A stretch of DNA of 64,000 nt, taken from Fimbriimonadaceae bacterium. Its GTDB lineage: Bacteria > Armatimonadota > Fimbriimonadia > Fimbriimonadales > Fimbriimonadaceae. Positions 17,074 to 24,802 of the stretch are shown in pieces. The position numbers and the translations under genes were made by a program. Position 1 is the first letter of the stretch; every line of letters starts with the position of its first letter. Where the stretch lies: contig JAIBBE010000074.1 in assembly GCA_019694835.1 (NCBI GenBank), positions 21,438-85,437 on the forward strand, written 5' to 3'. The notes below the pieces were generated by a model that made no database searches, was not told the origin of the DNA, and saw only the letters and a program-made list of their open reading frames with translations.

Positions 17074-17450
17074 TCCTGCTCGACAGCGACGTCCTTATCG
17101 AGGTGGAGCGCGGTCGGCAAAATGGCCTTGATTGGTTGCGGACTATCGACGGTGCGATCGCTCTGCCTGCGGTCGTCGCTTTGAAGCTACTCTTCGGCGC
17201 GCGAAACCGGGCCGAACTCGATCGCACCAGAAGATTCCTGGCAGGCTTCGACGTGGAAGAGCTCGATGGCAACGACTCTTCCCTGGTGCGTGAACTGGTG
17301 GGCGAACATGTCCTGTCGTCAGGATTGGGACTCCCGGACTTCATGATCGCCGCCCAAGCGTTGAACCGGAAAGCAACGCTTTTCACGTTCAATCTCAAGC
17401 ACTGCCGATCAATCCCAGGCCTTGACGCGCGTGAACCCTATCAACGCTGA
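17070..17450 (+). CDS. PIN-domain toxin (VapC-like) with a substituted acidic residue
   Basis: 126 aa from GTG 17070. PIN ribonuclease motifs: D5 in ILLDSDVLI, D90 in GLPDFMIAAQAL and N108 in FTFNLKHC, followed by PGLDARE. VapC enzymes normally carry a metal-binding Glu in the second motif (x-EL-x-x-GA); here the aligned position is Lys39 (ALKLLFGARN), which should weaken the Mg2+/Mn2+ site. The toxin may be attenuated or inactive, or the metal site may be rearranged. Active VapC proteins cut tRNA or rRNA. The pair lies between inverted 26-nt palindromes. Confidence 0.85.
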   Translation: MILLDSDVLIEVERGRQNGLDWLRTIDGAIALPAVVALKLLFGARNRAELDRTRRFLAGFDVEELDGNDSSLVRELVGEHVLSSGLGLPDFMIAAQALNRKATLFTFNLKHCRSIPGLDAREPYQR

Positions 17451-17500
17451 GTAGATCCACTGTCGAGTTCGAGCTGTCAGCGCCGAGTGGGAATCAGGAC

Positions 17501-17526
17501 GAGCGCGGGCAGGATGGCCGCGCCAC
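17501..17526 (-). repeat. 26-nt palindrome right of the toxin-antitoxin pair
   Basis: Reverse complement of 16662-16687 with one mismatch, so the two elements bracket the 16819-17450 operon in opposite orientation. Confidence 0.8.
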
Positions 17527-17627
17527 AGACCCGGAGGGCTGCCGCTCACCTGCCCACGGTCCAACGTTGCAACCTCAAAGAGAATCGCAACGACGGGATT
17601 GCGCTTCCACGCAATGAATAGCGGTCG

Positions 17628-17729
17628 GGTGGCCGGGGTGATGAAATCGTGCACCCCGGCTCCGCCAATTCCGGAGGCTGGTCCTTGCTTGGTCGAACCG
17701 GGGTGCACGATTTCATCACCCCGGCCACC
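17628..17729. repeat. 32-bp perfect inverted repeat with an inner hairpin
   Basis: 17628-17659 and 17698-17729 are exact reverse complements over 32 bp; the 38-nt spacer has its own short CTCCG/CGGAG stem. It lies in the gap between the PIN gene (stop 17450) and the next gene (stop 17761). Apart from this and the palindrome at 17501 the gap shows nothing coding. Confidence 0.9.
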
Positions 17730-17760
17730 CTCGCTGGATTTCAAAGTCGCCTGACGGTCA

Positions 17761-18150
17761 TCACAGCCTTGGCGGAGCCGGAGGGCCTTGCGGCTGCTGA
17801 GGGGCATTGGCGAGGCGGAAGTTGAACGCGTCGATGATCTTCTGGATCAGCTTCTTCTTCCGGCCCCAATCCACGACCTGCAGCGGCATGTTGTCCTCGA
17901 CGATGATCGTCACTCGTGTCCGATCCGCCGCGATCGGTTCTCCCCAGCCCTGCAAACCCTCGCCATAGGTCGCGAGATTGAGGCCGGTGCCGCCACGGAC
18001 GACGCCATTGGGCTCGACGCCGAAGAACTGACAGCCCGGCGCATTCGTGAACGCGAAAACAAGGGCGTCAACAACCACCGGCACAGTCGTCTGAACTTCA
18101 AAGGTCTCCGCTTTCCTGCCCATCGCTCCATTTTCCCCGATGTGGCCCAT
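17761..18150 (-). CDS. Hypothetical protein, ~129 aa
   Basis: I do not recognise the family. The predicted protein is soluble alpha/beta, with hydrophobic strands (VPVVVDALVFAFTNAPG, RTRVTIIVEDN), an amphipathic helix (GRKKKLIQKIIDAFNFRL) and a Pro/Gln-rich tail. The strand-rich body with a C-terminal helix would fit a START/SRPBCC-like fold, but that is a guess. The start is uncertain: ATG 18150 has TACCTT 5 nt upstream (a leaderless-type signal), while ATG 18123 has GGAG close before it. The frame stays open far upstream across the SUMF1 gene, which I treat as shadow. It is divergent from 18169. Confidence 0.6.
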   Translation of the reverse strand: MGHIGENGAMGRKAETFEVQTTVPVVVDALVFAFTNAPGCQFFGVEPNGVVRGGTGLNLATYGEGLQGWGEPIAADRTRVTIIVEDNMPLQVVDWGRKKKLIQKIIDAFNFRLANAPQQPQGPPAPPRL

Positions 18151-18168
18151 AATTGAAGGTACTTTTCT

Positions 18169-18930
18169 ATGACGACGCTCGCATTTCTGCTCTCCGCCGC
18201 CCTCGCGCCAGCCCAAACGCCCGAAAAGACCGAGGTCAAAATCCCGGGGAGTTTGGTGAGCATTAAGATGGTCAAAGTGCCCGCGGGCAGCATTTCGGTG
18301 GGCGACAAAAAGGTCGAGATCAAGCCGATTTGGGTGGCTGAGACCGAGGTTACGTGGGACGCCTACGACATCTTTGCCTTCCGCCTCGACCTCACGCAAG
18401 AACAGCAAGCCAGCGGCGTCGACATCACCGTCCGACCGAGCAAACCCTACGGCGCGCCGGACAGAGGCTTCGGTCACAAAGGCTTCGCCGCTCTCGGCAT
18501 GACCGACAACGCCGCTCAGCGCTTCTGTGAATGGCTGAGCAAAGCGACCGGCAAGAAGTTCCGCCTCGCGACGGAAGCAGAATGGGAGTACGCCGCCCGC
18601 GCCGGTTCCAAAGACCTCCCCTCCCCCCTCAGCGACTACGCCTGGTATTGGGACAACGCCGACGATGCCGCTCATCCCGTTGGCAAGAAGAAGCCGAACG
18701 CCTGGGGTCTCTACGACATGCTCGGCAACACGTGGGAATGGGTGACGACGCTCGATGGCAAGGCCGTCGTCTGCGGCGGATCGTACATGGACAAAGCGCC
18801 TTTGGTCACGTACACGTCGAAGAAGTCCTACGATCCGAAGTGGCAGGAAGCCGACGCGCACGTGCCGAAGAGCAAATGGTGGCTCTCGGACGGTCCGCAT
18901 ATCGGAATGCGGGTTGTTTGCGAGCCCTGA
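18169..18930 (+). CDS. SUMF1/formylglycine-generating-fold protein, probably not an FGE
   Basis: 253 aa with an N-terminal signal peptide (LAFLLSAALAPAQT). The SUMF1 fold is clear from VAETEVTWDAYDIF, GMTDNAAQRFCEWLSKATG, FRLATEAEWEYAARAG, YAWYWDNA, NAWGLYDMLGNTWEWV, GGSYMD and a final GMRVVCE. In true formylglycine-generating enzymes two Cys follow the GGS(Y/F) turn; here the segment after GGSYMD has none, so copper/oxygen-dependent Cys oxidation is unlikely. Many bacterial SUMF1-fold proteins are binding or regulatory domains. The gene ends just before a REPIN-like palindrome. Confidence 0.85.
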   Translation: MTTLAFLLSAALAPAQTPEKTEVKIPGSLVSIKMVKVPAGSISVGDKKVEIKPIWVAETEVTWDAYDIFAFRLDLTQEQQASGVDITVRPSKPYGAPDRGFGHKGFAALGMTDNAAQRFCEWLSKATGKKFRLATEAEWEYAARAGSKDLPSPLSDYAWYWDNADDAAHPVGKKKPNAWGLYDMLGNTWEWVTTLDGKAVVCGGSYMDKAPLVTYTSKKSYDPKWQEADAHVPKSKWWLSDGPHIGMRVVCEP

Positions 18931-18949
18931 GCCCGTGTTTGCGAAACGT

Positions 18950-19109
18950 CCGCGTGCGGGCCCCCTCCCTGTCCCTCCCCCACCGGAGTGGGAGAGGGGA
19001 CGCGATTGGAGGTTCCCGCTGTTAGTTGCCTACGGTTCGTGTTAACAGTTTGGGTGCGTCCCCTCTCCCACTCCGGTGGGGGAGGGACAGGGAGGGGGCC
19101 CGCACGCGG
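18950..19109. repeat. REPIN-like palindromic doublet, copy B
   Basis: 43-nt arms at 18960-19002 and 19057-19099 are perfectly complementary around a 54-nt spacer, the same spacer length as copy A, though the spacer sequence is unrelated. Complementarity continues 10 bp outwards (18950-18959 with 19100-19109), giving a 53-bp stem. It sits between the convergent 3' ends at 18930 (+) and 19175 (-). Confidence 0.9.
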
Positions 19110-19174
19110 AAGCCAGATCGGGTCGCCGGGTTAGCTGTTTCTAAAAACGGCGACTCGAAAATAGCATGGGTGCC

Positions 19175-20377
19175 TCAGTTGCTCAGAAACGCGTTCTTCA
19201 TCGCCGTAAAGCTCGGCTTTTCGGCCCACGTATCGATCGGGAAGTTCTCGCCTTTCGTCGTTCGGCCCTGGCGTGCATTCGGAACCGAGATCTTGTAGAG
19301 GCCAAAGGTCGCTTCGGTGCCGCCCTTGAACGCCTCGTTGACAGTCGAGAACATTGAGAATCCGAGGAAGGGGCCGGTCTTCGTCGACGGCATGAGGGCG
19401 GCGATTTGAGCTGCGTAGAAACCTCCCTGCTGAGCCTCGTCGTGAACGTCGCCGTAGTCGGGACTATAAGTACCGTTGACCACCCCGCCGATTTCTTTGC
19501 CCACCTCATACATGATGAACGGGATGTTGTTCGTCGCTTGCGGGAAGCGTGTCGCGGCCCACGGGCCGAGGTCACTGCCGGGATTGAAGGAGTTCACGCA
19601 GGCGACGAATCGATTTTGGAACACAGTGGACATTCCCGCAGCCGCAAACCCGTCGCGAAGCTGTAATGTCGCGCCAGCACCCTCGACCGGATTGCCGAAC
19701 TTGACGCCGAAGGTCACGGGGCAGGTGAACGCAATCCGATCCTCCTGCTTGATGTTCAGAGAATCCTCCGCGTTGATGATCATCTGCGCGAGCCGAGCGA
19801 TGTCGGCAGGCTGGAAGAAGCCGCCCGTATTGTCCCATTCGTTGCCAAGCGTCCAGAGGATCACGGAGGGATTTCGCGTGCCGCCACTGTAGACCTCACC
19901 GACGATGTTGTTGATCCAGCCCTGTACGGCACCGTTGCCGTTCTTCATCTGCGTAATGATGTAGTTGGAGAAGGGTACGGCCACGCACATGTTCTGGGCG
20001 GCGCAGTAGTCGAGGAACGGCTTGTGGTTGCGACCCGTGGGATTCCAGTCGTAGGGATGAATGAAGCCGACACCGGCGGCGCGGAGGTTGCCGATGTCGT
20101 TGCGTCCCTGCGGTCCCCAAAGTTGCTTATAGTCCTCGTTATAGAAGTCCGAGTCGAAATACTGCCCCTTTCCATCCCCTTTGTAATCGCTCGGAGCGGG
20201 CTGAAAACCAACGCCTCGGAGAGGTCGAAGGGCGATGAGCCGTTGGATCGCGGCATTATCCGCGCGCGTTGGCGGAACATCGTGCAAGCCTCCCGACGGG
20301 ATTTCCCCGCCACCTCCACATCCGAAAAGCACGCCGAAAGCCAACGCGGAAACAAGGAAGGTCGAAAGAGTGCGCAT
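19175..20377 (-). CDS. Lipoprotein, glycoside-hydrolase-like TIM barrel (clan A-like)
   Basis: 400 aa from ATG 20377. A lipobox (SALAFGVLFGCGGGG) marks it as a lipoprotein. The body reads as a (beta/alpha)8 barrel: LRGVGFQPAPSDYKG, LRAAGVGFIHPYDWNP, NPSVILWTLGNEWDN and IPFIMYEVGKEIGG. The Asn-Glu in LGNEWD and the Glu in MYEVGKE sit where clan-A glycosidases (GH2, GH5, GH72) carry the acid/base and nucleophile. Substrate unknown; beta-glycan processing at the cell surface is the natural inference. Start support: TATAAA 6 nt upstream. Confidence 0.75.
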   Translation of the reverse strand: MRTLSTFLVSALAFGVLFGCGGGGEIPSGGLHDVPPTRADNAAIQRLIALRPLRGVGFQPAPSDYKGDGKGQYFDSDFYNEDYKQLWGPQGRNDIGNLRAAGVGFIHPYDWNPTGRNHKPFLDYCAAQNMCVAVPFSNYIITQMKNGNGAVQGWINNIVGEVYSGGTRNPSVILWTLGNEWDNTGGFFQPADIARLAQMIINAEDSLNIKQEDRIAFTCPVTFGVKFGNPVEGAGATLQLRDGFAAAGMSTVFQNRFVACVNSFNPGSDLGPWAATRFPQATNNIPFIMYEVGKEIGGVVNGTYSPDYGDVHDEAQQGGFYAAQIAALMPSTKTGPFLGFSMFSTVNEAFKGGTEATFGLYKISVPNARQGRTTKGENFPIDTWAEKPSFTAMKNAFLSN

Positions 20378-20424
20378 CACGGGTTTATACCCCTGCCGTC
20401 GCCGGACCATTCCCCTTTGGAAAC

Positions 20425-20456
20425 AAAAAGGCCCCAGCATCAACGATGCTGGGGCC
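20425..20456 (-). terminator. Rho-independent terminator after the lysyl oxidase gene
   Basis: A 12-bp stem (20430-20441 with 20445-20456, 3-nt loop) is followed by TTTTTGTTT on the minus strand; it begins 16 nt after the stop at 20472. Confidence 0.9.
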
Positions 20457-20471
20457 GTGATGCTTCGAATG

Positions 20472-22043
20472 CTAGGCCTTGCCGGTCCGCGTCTTGAACT
20501 CCTTCCAATCAAGGACATCGACAACGCCATCGCGGTCGAAGTCGAGGATCTTGGTCCAACCTTCCGGCCACATTGACTGAGGCAGGCTTTCGCAATACTC
20601 GGCACCGAAGTAATCGAGCCAGTTGACCCATCCATCGAAGTTGATGTCGCCCTTCTTGTACAGGGTGAACCAATACGGACTCCACTTAATGGTCTCGGCC
20701 CCGCCATCCGTCGCGCGAGCTTGGAGATACCAGCGTCCGAGCGGCATTTGCGCGGTGTTGATGTTGCAGAAGTAGTCCGAGCCCGGGATGCCTTGGTAGC
20801 CGTCGATGGGAATGTTGTTGTTGCCCGTCGTCGCCACGCGGTCCATCCAGAAGCTCACGAATTTGGCGTCGCCATCGGGGTCACCGCCATACCACGTCAC
20901 TCCAACCGTCTCGTACGCACTTTCCACCCACTGATTCGCATTGGGCGTCAGGAAGTTGAATGTGGGCGGCCGATTGGCGGCCGGATCGATCGTTAGCGTG
21001 TAGTTCGGGTTGAACCCGCTCTTGGGAACCGCAACGGCATAGTAAGTACCTGCCGGTCGACCGTTGAGCGTGATCGTCTCCGTGTTCGTGCTGCTCGTCG
21101 ATTGGGCGAGCATCGTTCCGGCGTCGTTGTAGAGGCGGAGGTCAAGATCGCCGTTGGTGCTGGAGGAGCTGACGCGCACGAAGTCGTCCGTGCCACCAGC
21201 GCGATTCAGACGGAACTTGTACCAGTCGGCACCGTCGTCCATCGTCTGGCCAGTCACGGTCTTTACGGCGTTGACGAGACCCAGATTCGGACTGTTGGTG
21301 GCCGCTTCGATGCGACCGTCGGTGATCGCCTTGGTATCGTTGTCTTCGAATGCGTCGCCAGGAGGCGGTGCCGGAGTGCCGACATGGACGAGAACACGAG
21401 CCGCGTTGTTGGTCTCGTCGGTTTCGAGGACGAGGTTATCGGGGTCCACTTCGCCTTCCAGCCAATAGTCATCTTCGGGCAACCCCGTGATGTCGATGTA
21501 TTGGTCGGTTAGGCCGCTGCTGTAGATGTCCGCGCGACCGGGTCGCAGGCCCTGCACCTGACCGCAGCCTCCATACGACGGCGTACCGTTGTATCCGGGC
21601 AAGGAGCTGTTATAGGTTCGGAGTTCGAGGACGCAGAAGCTGGTCTTGGAGCCTTCGCGAACCACTTCACCTACGCCGTTGCCAGGAAGAACTCGCTTCA
21701 GGCGGAACTTCGTCCAGTTCTCGAAGTGGATGTGCCCATGGCTGGGGTGGTAGATCATGTTGCCCGCCAAGCGATCGTAGAAAGTTCCGTCGGACCGATA
21801 AATCCGCTGGTTGACGGGCTGCGTAGTGCCGGTCGACGGTTGGCCCCGCAGTTCGAGGTTGCCATTGCCAATGTTGGCGGTGGCGGTGTCGAAGCGAATC
21901 GCGGCGCGACCGGCGGGTGGTTCACTGGAACTCGTCACGCCGACGGACCAGTTCAACTCCGCTTGCCAGACAATCATGTCGGGCAACAAATCGGTTGGGA
22001 AGGCGGCCGTCGCGACGGACACCAGTACAAGGCTAGCTAACAA
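20472..22043 (-). CDS. Bacterial lysyl oxidase with PPC and dockerin-like domains
   Basis: 523 aa, secreted (signal peptide ASLVLVSVATAAF). Residues ~20-225 match the lysyl oxidase domain: copper ligands H99, H102, H104 and H106 (YHPSHGHIHFENW), then K133 (GSKTSFC) and Y174 (ADIYSSG) at the places where animal LOX carries the Lys and Tyr that build the lysine tyrosylquinone cofactor, and the TNN-containing end (ETDETNNAARVLV). Residues ~230-345 are a PPC-type beta-sandwich, ~350-455 another beta domain, and ~465-523 two EF-hand-like loops (GDINFDGWVNWLDY, DFDRDGVVDVLDW) as in dockerins. Expected role: oxidative deamination of lysine or amines, possibly cross-linking of surface protein. The start is TTG 22043, chosen because GAGGAGGAG lies just upstream and no ATG is available. 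Confidence 0.88.
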   Translation of the reverse strand: MLASLVLVSVATAAFPTDLLPDMIVWQAELNWSVGVTSSSEPPAGRAAIRFDTATANIGNGNLELRGQPSTGTTQPVNQRIYRSDGTFYDRLAGNMIYHPSHGHIHFENWTKFRLKRVLPGNGVGEVVREGSKTSFCVLELRTYNSSLPGYNGTPSYGGCGQVQGLRPGRADIYSSGLTDQYIDITGLPEDDYWLEGEVDPDNLVLETDETNNAARVLVHVGTPAPPPGDAFEDNDTKAITDGRIEAATNSPNLGLVNAVKTVTGQTMDDGADWYKFRLNRAGGTDDFVRVSSSSTNGDLDLRLYNDAGTMLAQSTSSTNTETITLNGRPAGTYYAVAVPKSGFNPNYTLTIDPAANRPPTFNFLTPNANQWVESAYETVGVTWYGGDPDGDAKFVSFWMDRVATTGNNNIPIDGYQGIPGSDYFCNINTAQMPLGRWYLQARATDGGAETIKWSPYWFTLYKKGDINFDGWVNWLDYFGAEYCESLPQSMWPEGWTKILDFDRDGVVDVLDWKEFKTRTGKA

Positions 22044-22085
22044 AGACTCCTCCTCAGGCTCTCACAGCCACGAAATGACCTTTCC

Positions 22086-22114
22086 AGTATATAGGAAAGT
22101 CCCAGGAATCCCAA
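22086..22114 (-). promoter_or_regulatory. Sigma70-type promoter of the lysyl oxidase gene
   Basis: TTGGGA (22114-22109), a 17-nt spacer and TATACT (22091-22086) on the minus strand predict a ~36-nt leader containing the strong SD. A similar CTTTCC-TATACTGGAA core lies upstream of the gene at 63667. Confidence 0.6.
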
Positions 22115-22142
22115 GCCGCTGCGGCGTGAATCGTCAGATTTT

Positions 22143-23054
22143 CTACTGTTTTTTGCTGATCGCTTCGAGAGTAACGTCACCGATTGCGGCTGCTTCGGGC
22201 AACATGGCCCAGAAAACCTCGTTGGTCAGCGGATCGACTTCGCCGTTGCTCGAGATGATTTCTCCCGGCATTTTCACGATCATCGCCATCGTCACCATCG
22301 TGCTGTTCTTCTCGGACTTTTGTTCTGAGTCGACCTTCTCCTTCGGGTCGAACACGTCCTTGATCTTGTCGATGCTCATCAGGCTTTGCGCGGCCGTTCG
22401 GCGTTCCGCGTCCGTGAGCTTGTCGCCCAGACGCTGCACCAGCAGGCTGATAACCGCTTTGCCGAGACGCTGCCGCAACTTGCGCTCGGCGTAATCTGGC
22501 TGAAGGAGCATCTGGAGCAAGATCGGATCGCCTGGACCCATCAGCACCCGCCAAATCTCGGCCTGCAGCTTTACGGCCAGGAACTCCCGATCTTCCTTCG
22601 TTGCCGCTGGCAACGCGCCCTCCAGCGTCTTCATCAGTTCGGGGATAGGCTTGTCGAGCTCTTGCTGACGCTTGCCTTTCCACCGAAAGGTCTCGCGGTA
22701 GATGAATCGCCCGTCGGCCTCCTTCACTTGGACCTCGTTGACGAGGGCAACCTTCTCGTCGGCAATGACGCTGAGATCGCCTTCGAGCATCTCGCCGAGC
22801 TTCATCTCTCGGCTGGCCGTAAAGATGATCTCGTCGTTCTCTTTCTTTGTCTGCGTTTTCCAACCGGCCCCCTTGGGCACGACGAACACGTCCTCGATAT
22901 TCGGCTCCTTGTCGCTCATGCCGGTCTGGCTGGCAAGCACGAAGGTCAGCCTGCGCTGCCATGAGCCGTCCTGGCGGATCTCGGTAACCGACGTGGACCG
23001 CGCGCACCCGCCGAGGACAAGCAGGGCAACAAGGATGAGGAAAGCGGGCCGCAT
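22143..23054 (-). CDS. Hypothetical lipoprotein
   Basis: 303 aa from ATG 23054. The lipobox is [15 protein letters not shown]. After the Cys comes a beta-rich first half ([36 protein letters not shown]), then a mainly helical, charged second half ([40 protein letters not shown]), ending with a short beta segment. I recognise no family. Presumably attached to a membrane leaflet facing the periplasm. It diverges from the prepilin gene, leaving a 221-nt intergenic region with two hairpins. Confidence 0.75.
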   Translation of the reverse strand: MRPAFLILVALLVLGGCARSTSVTEIRQDGSWQRRLTFVLASQTGMSDKEPNIEDVFVVPKGAGWKTQTKKENDEIIFTASREMKLGEMLEGDLSVIADEKVALVNEVQVKEADGRFIYRETFRWKGKRQQELDKPIPELMKTLEGALPAATKEDREFLAVKLQAEIWRVLMGPGDPILLQMLLQPDYAERKLRQRLGKAVISLLVQRLGDKLTDAERRTAAQSLMSIDKIKDVFDPKEKVDSEQKSEKNSTMVTMAMIVKMPGEIISSNGEVDPLTNEVFWAMLPEAAAIGDVTLEAISKKQ

Positions 23055-23127
23055 GCCCTATTCTGACGTGCCCGCCGACATGCCAGCGTTTCCGGAGGAG
23101 GAGCAGCGGTGACAGGGGGTCGCAAAG

Positions 23128-23150
23128 CACCGCAAAAATGCGGTGTTTTT
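23128..23150 (+). terminator. Intrinsic-terminator-like hairpin in the leader of the prepilin gene
   Basis: A 7-bp stem (23128-23134 with 23139-23145, AAAA loop) is followed by TTTTT on the plus strand. No plus-strand gene lies upstream, so it either stops stray antisense transcription of the lipoprotein gene or acts as an attenuator 126 nt before ATG 23276. Confidence 0.6.
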
Positions 23151-23237
23151 CGTGGGCCCAAAGTCCCGGCCTGAATAATGCGGGAACTTTTTTCGCCGAA
23201 GGCCAAAATTGGTCTCCACTCCGACGAAACATGTTGT

Positions 23238-23259
23238 ATGATAGAACGGTCTCTATCAT
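23238..23259. promoter_or_regulatory. Small hairpin directly before the prepilin SD
   Basis: ATGATAG/CTATCAT, 7 bp with an 8-nt loop, ends 1 nt before GGAGGT (23261-23266). It could influence ribosome access, or mark an operator half-site pair. Confidence 0.4.
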
Positions 23260-23275
23260 TGGAGGTAATCATACG

Positions 23276-24145
23276 ATGCGTAAAGCATTTACTCTTATCG
23301 AACTTCTGGTCGTCATCGCGATCATCGCGATCCTCGCGGCCATTCTTTTCCCTGTATTCGCCCAGGCCAAGGCCGCCGCTAAGAAGGCGAGCTGCGTTTC
23401 CAACGCGAAGCAGAACGTCCTTGCCCAGGAAATGTATCTGCCCGACTACGACAGCACCTACGTGCTGATCCAGTGGACGAACAGCTACAGCGTGTCCAGC
23501 AACCCGCCGGACAACGTCCTTGGCATCCTTCTTCAGCCCTACATGAAGAACGTGCAGATCCTGGCTTCTCCTGGCGACCCCGCCACCGAAGCTCAGCGAA
23601 TGGCCGACCTGCCCGCACCGACCGGTGCGACTGCAGCCGCTCAGCGCGACTTCAACCTGGCTATCAAGTCGGACTACGGCTACAACACCCAGATGTTCTG
23701 CGTTATGGGCGCCAACTGTACGCCTGCAGCAACGAACAACTTCAAGCCGTCCGGCACGGGCGAGAGCCTTGTTGAGAAGAAGGCTGAGACGATCATCTAC
23801 ACCAACTCCGTATGGGACCGCGTCGGCGGCCGCCCGGTCAACGGTGGTAACTGGGGAGTCGATCCGCCTTGCCGCTATGACCAGGACAACACCGACAGCT
23901 TCCCCGCGCTTCCGGCTGGCTGTACGGCTCGCTGGTGGTGGGGTGGATGGACTCCGTCCAACGCCAACGCATGGAACGTCTTCGGCGGAACTTGGCCGTG
24001 GCACAGCGGCAGCGCTGTCGTCGGCTGGGCTGACGGTCACGTTTCGATCCGACGCGTTTCCAACCTGACCCAGGGCTGCAACGTCCTCGACGCTTGGGGC
24101 GGACGCATCTTCGACAAAGACAAGTATCTTTGGGACCTTCGCTAA
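23276..24145 (+). CDS. Type II pseudopilin/prepilin-like protein (H-X9-DG type)
   Basis: 289 aa from ATG 23276, with a strong SD GGAGGT 9 nt upstream. A class III signal is present: MRKA then [20 protein letters not shown], with the pilin Glu at position 9, cleaved by a prepilin peptidase after the short basic leader. The rest is a large globular domain ([20 protein letters not shown]-like and Trp/Gly-rich segments) ending [19 protein letters not shown], which matches the DUF1559-type H-X9-DG C-terminal motif abundant in Planctomycetes and Armatimonadota. It is either a minor pseudopilin of a type II/IV system or a surface protein using the pilin route. Confidence 0.9.
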   Translation: MRKAFTLIELLVVIAIIAILAAILFPVFAQAKAAAKKASCVSNAKQNVLAQEMYLPDYDSTYVLIQWTNSYSVSSNPPDNVLGILLQPYMKNVQILASPGDPATEAQRMADLPAPTGATAAAQRDFNLAIKSDYGYNTQMFCVMGANCTPAATNNFKPSGTGESLVEKKAETIIYTNSVWDRVGGRPVNGGNWGVDPPCRYDQDNTDSFPALPAGCTARWWWGGWTPSNANAWNVFGGTWPWHSGSAVVGWADGHVSIRRVSNLTQGCNVLDAWGGRIFDKDKYLWDLR

Positions 24146-24222
24146 GATCCTAGCGGTACGATGTGGGTTGCGCGCCAGCTTCGGCTGGGCGCAACCCCGT
24201 TTGGTTTAATGGAGCACCCTTA

Positions 24223-24429
24223 GTGAAACAATTCTGGAAACTCTCCCTCCTCCTTGCCGTCGGGCTCATCATGGTGGGCTGCAAAGAAGATACCGGCGAG
24301 ACCACCCAATCGGACATCAATGGCAATGTGGCCGAGATGACGCGGGACGAAAGCAAGAAGATCAAAGAGGGTGAAGTCAAGAACGACGCGATCCTCATGG
24401 GCGGTCCGCCGCCCCAGGGCGGAAAGTAA
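24223..24429 (+). CDS. Tiny lipoprotein 1
   Basis: 68 aa from GTG 24223 with GGAG 8 nt upstream. The signal peptide and lipobox are SLLLAVGLIMVGCKED. The mature part is ~48 residues, Asp/Glu/Lys-rich, with no predicted fold, ending MGGPPPQGGK. It resembles the next gene in length, the ETGT/ETTQ stretch after the Cys and the GPP...GGK tail, so the two are probably an old tandem duplication. Function unknown. Confidence 0.75.
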   Translation: MKQFWKLSLLLAVGLIMVGCKEDTGETTQSDINGNVAEMTRDESKKIKEGEVKNDAILMGGPPPQGGK

Positions 24430-24516
24430 AGCCGAACCGATCGTTTTTGGCGGTTTTGACTTTCTGAGCAGGTAATCTCTTCAGCGATGGGCTAGTTGGC
24501 CCAAGGAGTTGTGCAT

Positions 24517-24744
24517 ATGAACTTCAAAGTCTTAATCTTGGCAGCACTCGCGGCCATGTTCGTCGTCGGCCTTAGCGGCTGCTCCGGTGAAACCGGAACC
24601 AACGAGGTCAAGGAGCTCGGCAAGGAGATGAAGTCCGACAAGTCGGATGCAATCGGGGATGCTATTCCCAAGGACGTTGACGCCAGCACCACCATGGGCC
24701 CTCCCGGTGGCAAGACCAGCCAGCGCATGGGCGGCGGAAAGTAA
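24517..24744 (+). CDS. Tiny lipoprotein 2, similar to lipoprotein 1
   Basis: 75 aa from ATG 24517, with AAGGAG 8 nt upstream; the frame is open 21 nt further but without an SD. Lipobox LAAMFVVGLSGCSGE. The mature 46 residues repeat a charged pattern (NEVKELGKEMKSDKSDAIGD) and end GPPGGKTSQRMGGGK. A terminator follows at once, so the pair may be a small operon ending here. Confidence 0.75.
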   Translation: MNFKVLILAALAAMFVVGLSGCSGETGTNEVKELGKEMKSDKSDAIGDAIPKDVDASTTMGPPGGKTSQRMGGGK

Positions 24745-24760
24745 GTCTCTCTCTTGAGTT

Positions 24761-24802
24761 CGGAATCGGGGCACGAGCCGTAAGGCTGGTGCCCCGATTC
24801 CG
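24761..24802. terminator. Strong hairpin between convergent genes
   Basis: A 14-bp stem (24761-24774 with 24789-24802) between the lipoprotein stop at 24744 (+) and the SIS gene stop at 24803 (-). No T-run of note on either side, but position and strength suggest bidirectional termination. Confidence 0.6.

Noticed and set aside
18151..18900. N-terminal extension of the 17761-18150 gene through the SUMF1 region
   Set aside because: The SUMF1 motifs on the plus strand are unambiguous; the extension is shadow.
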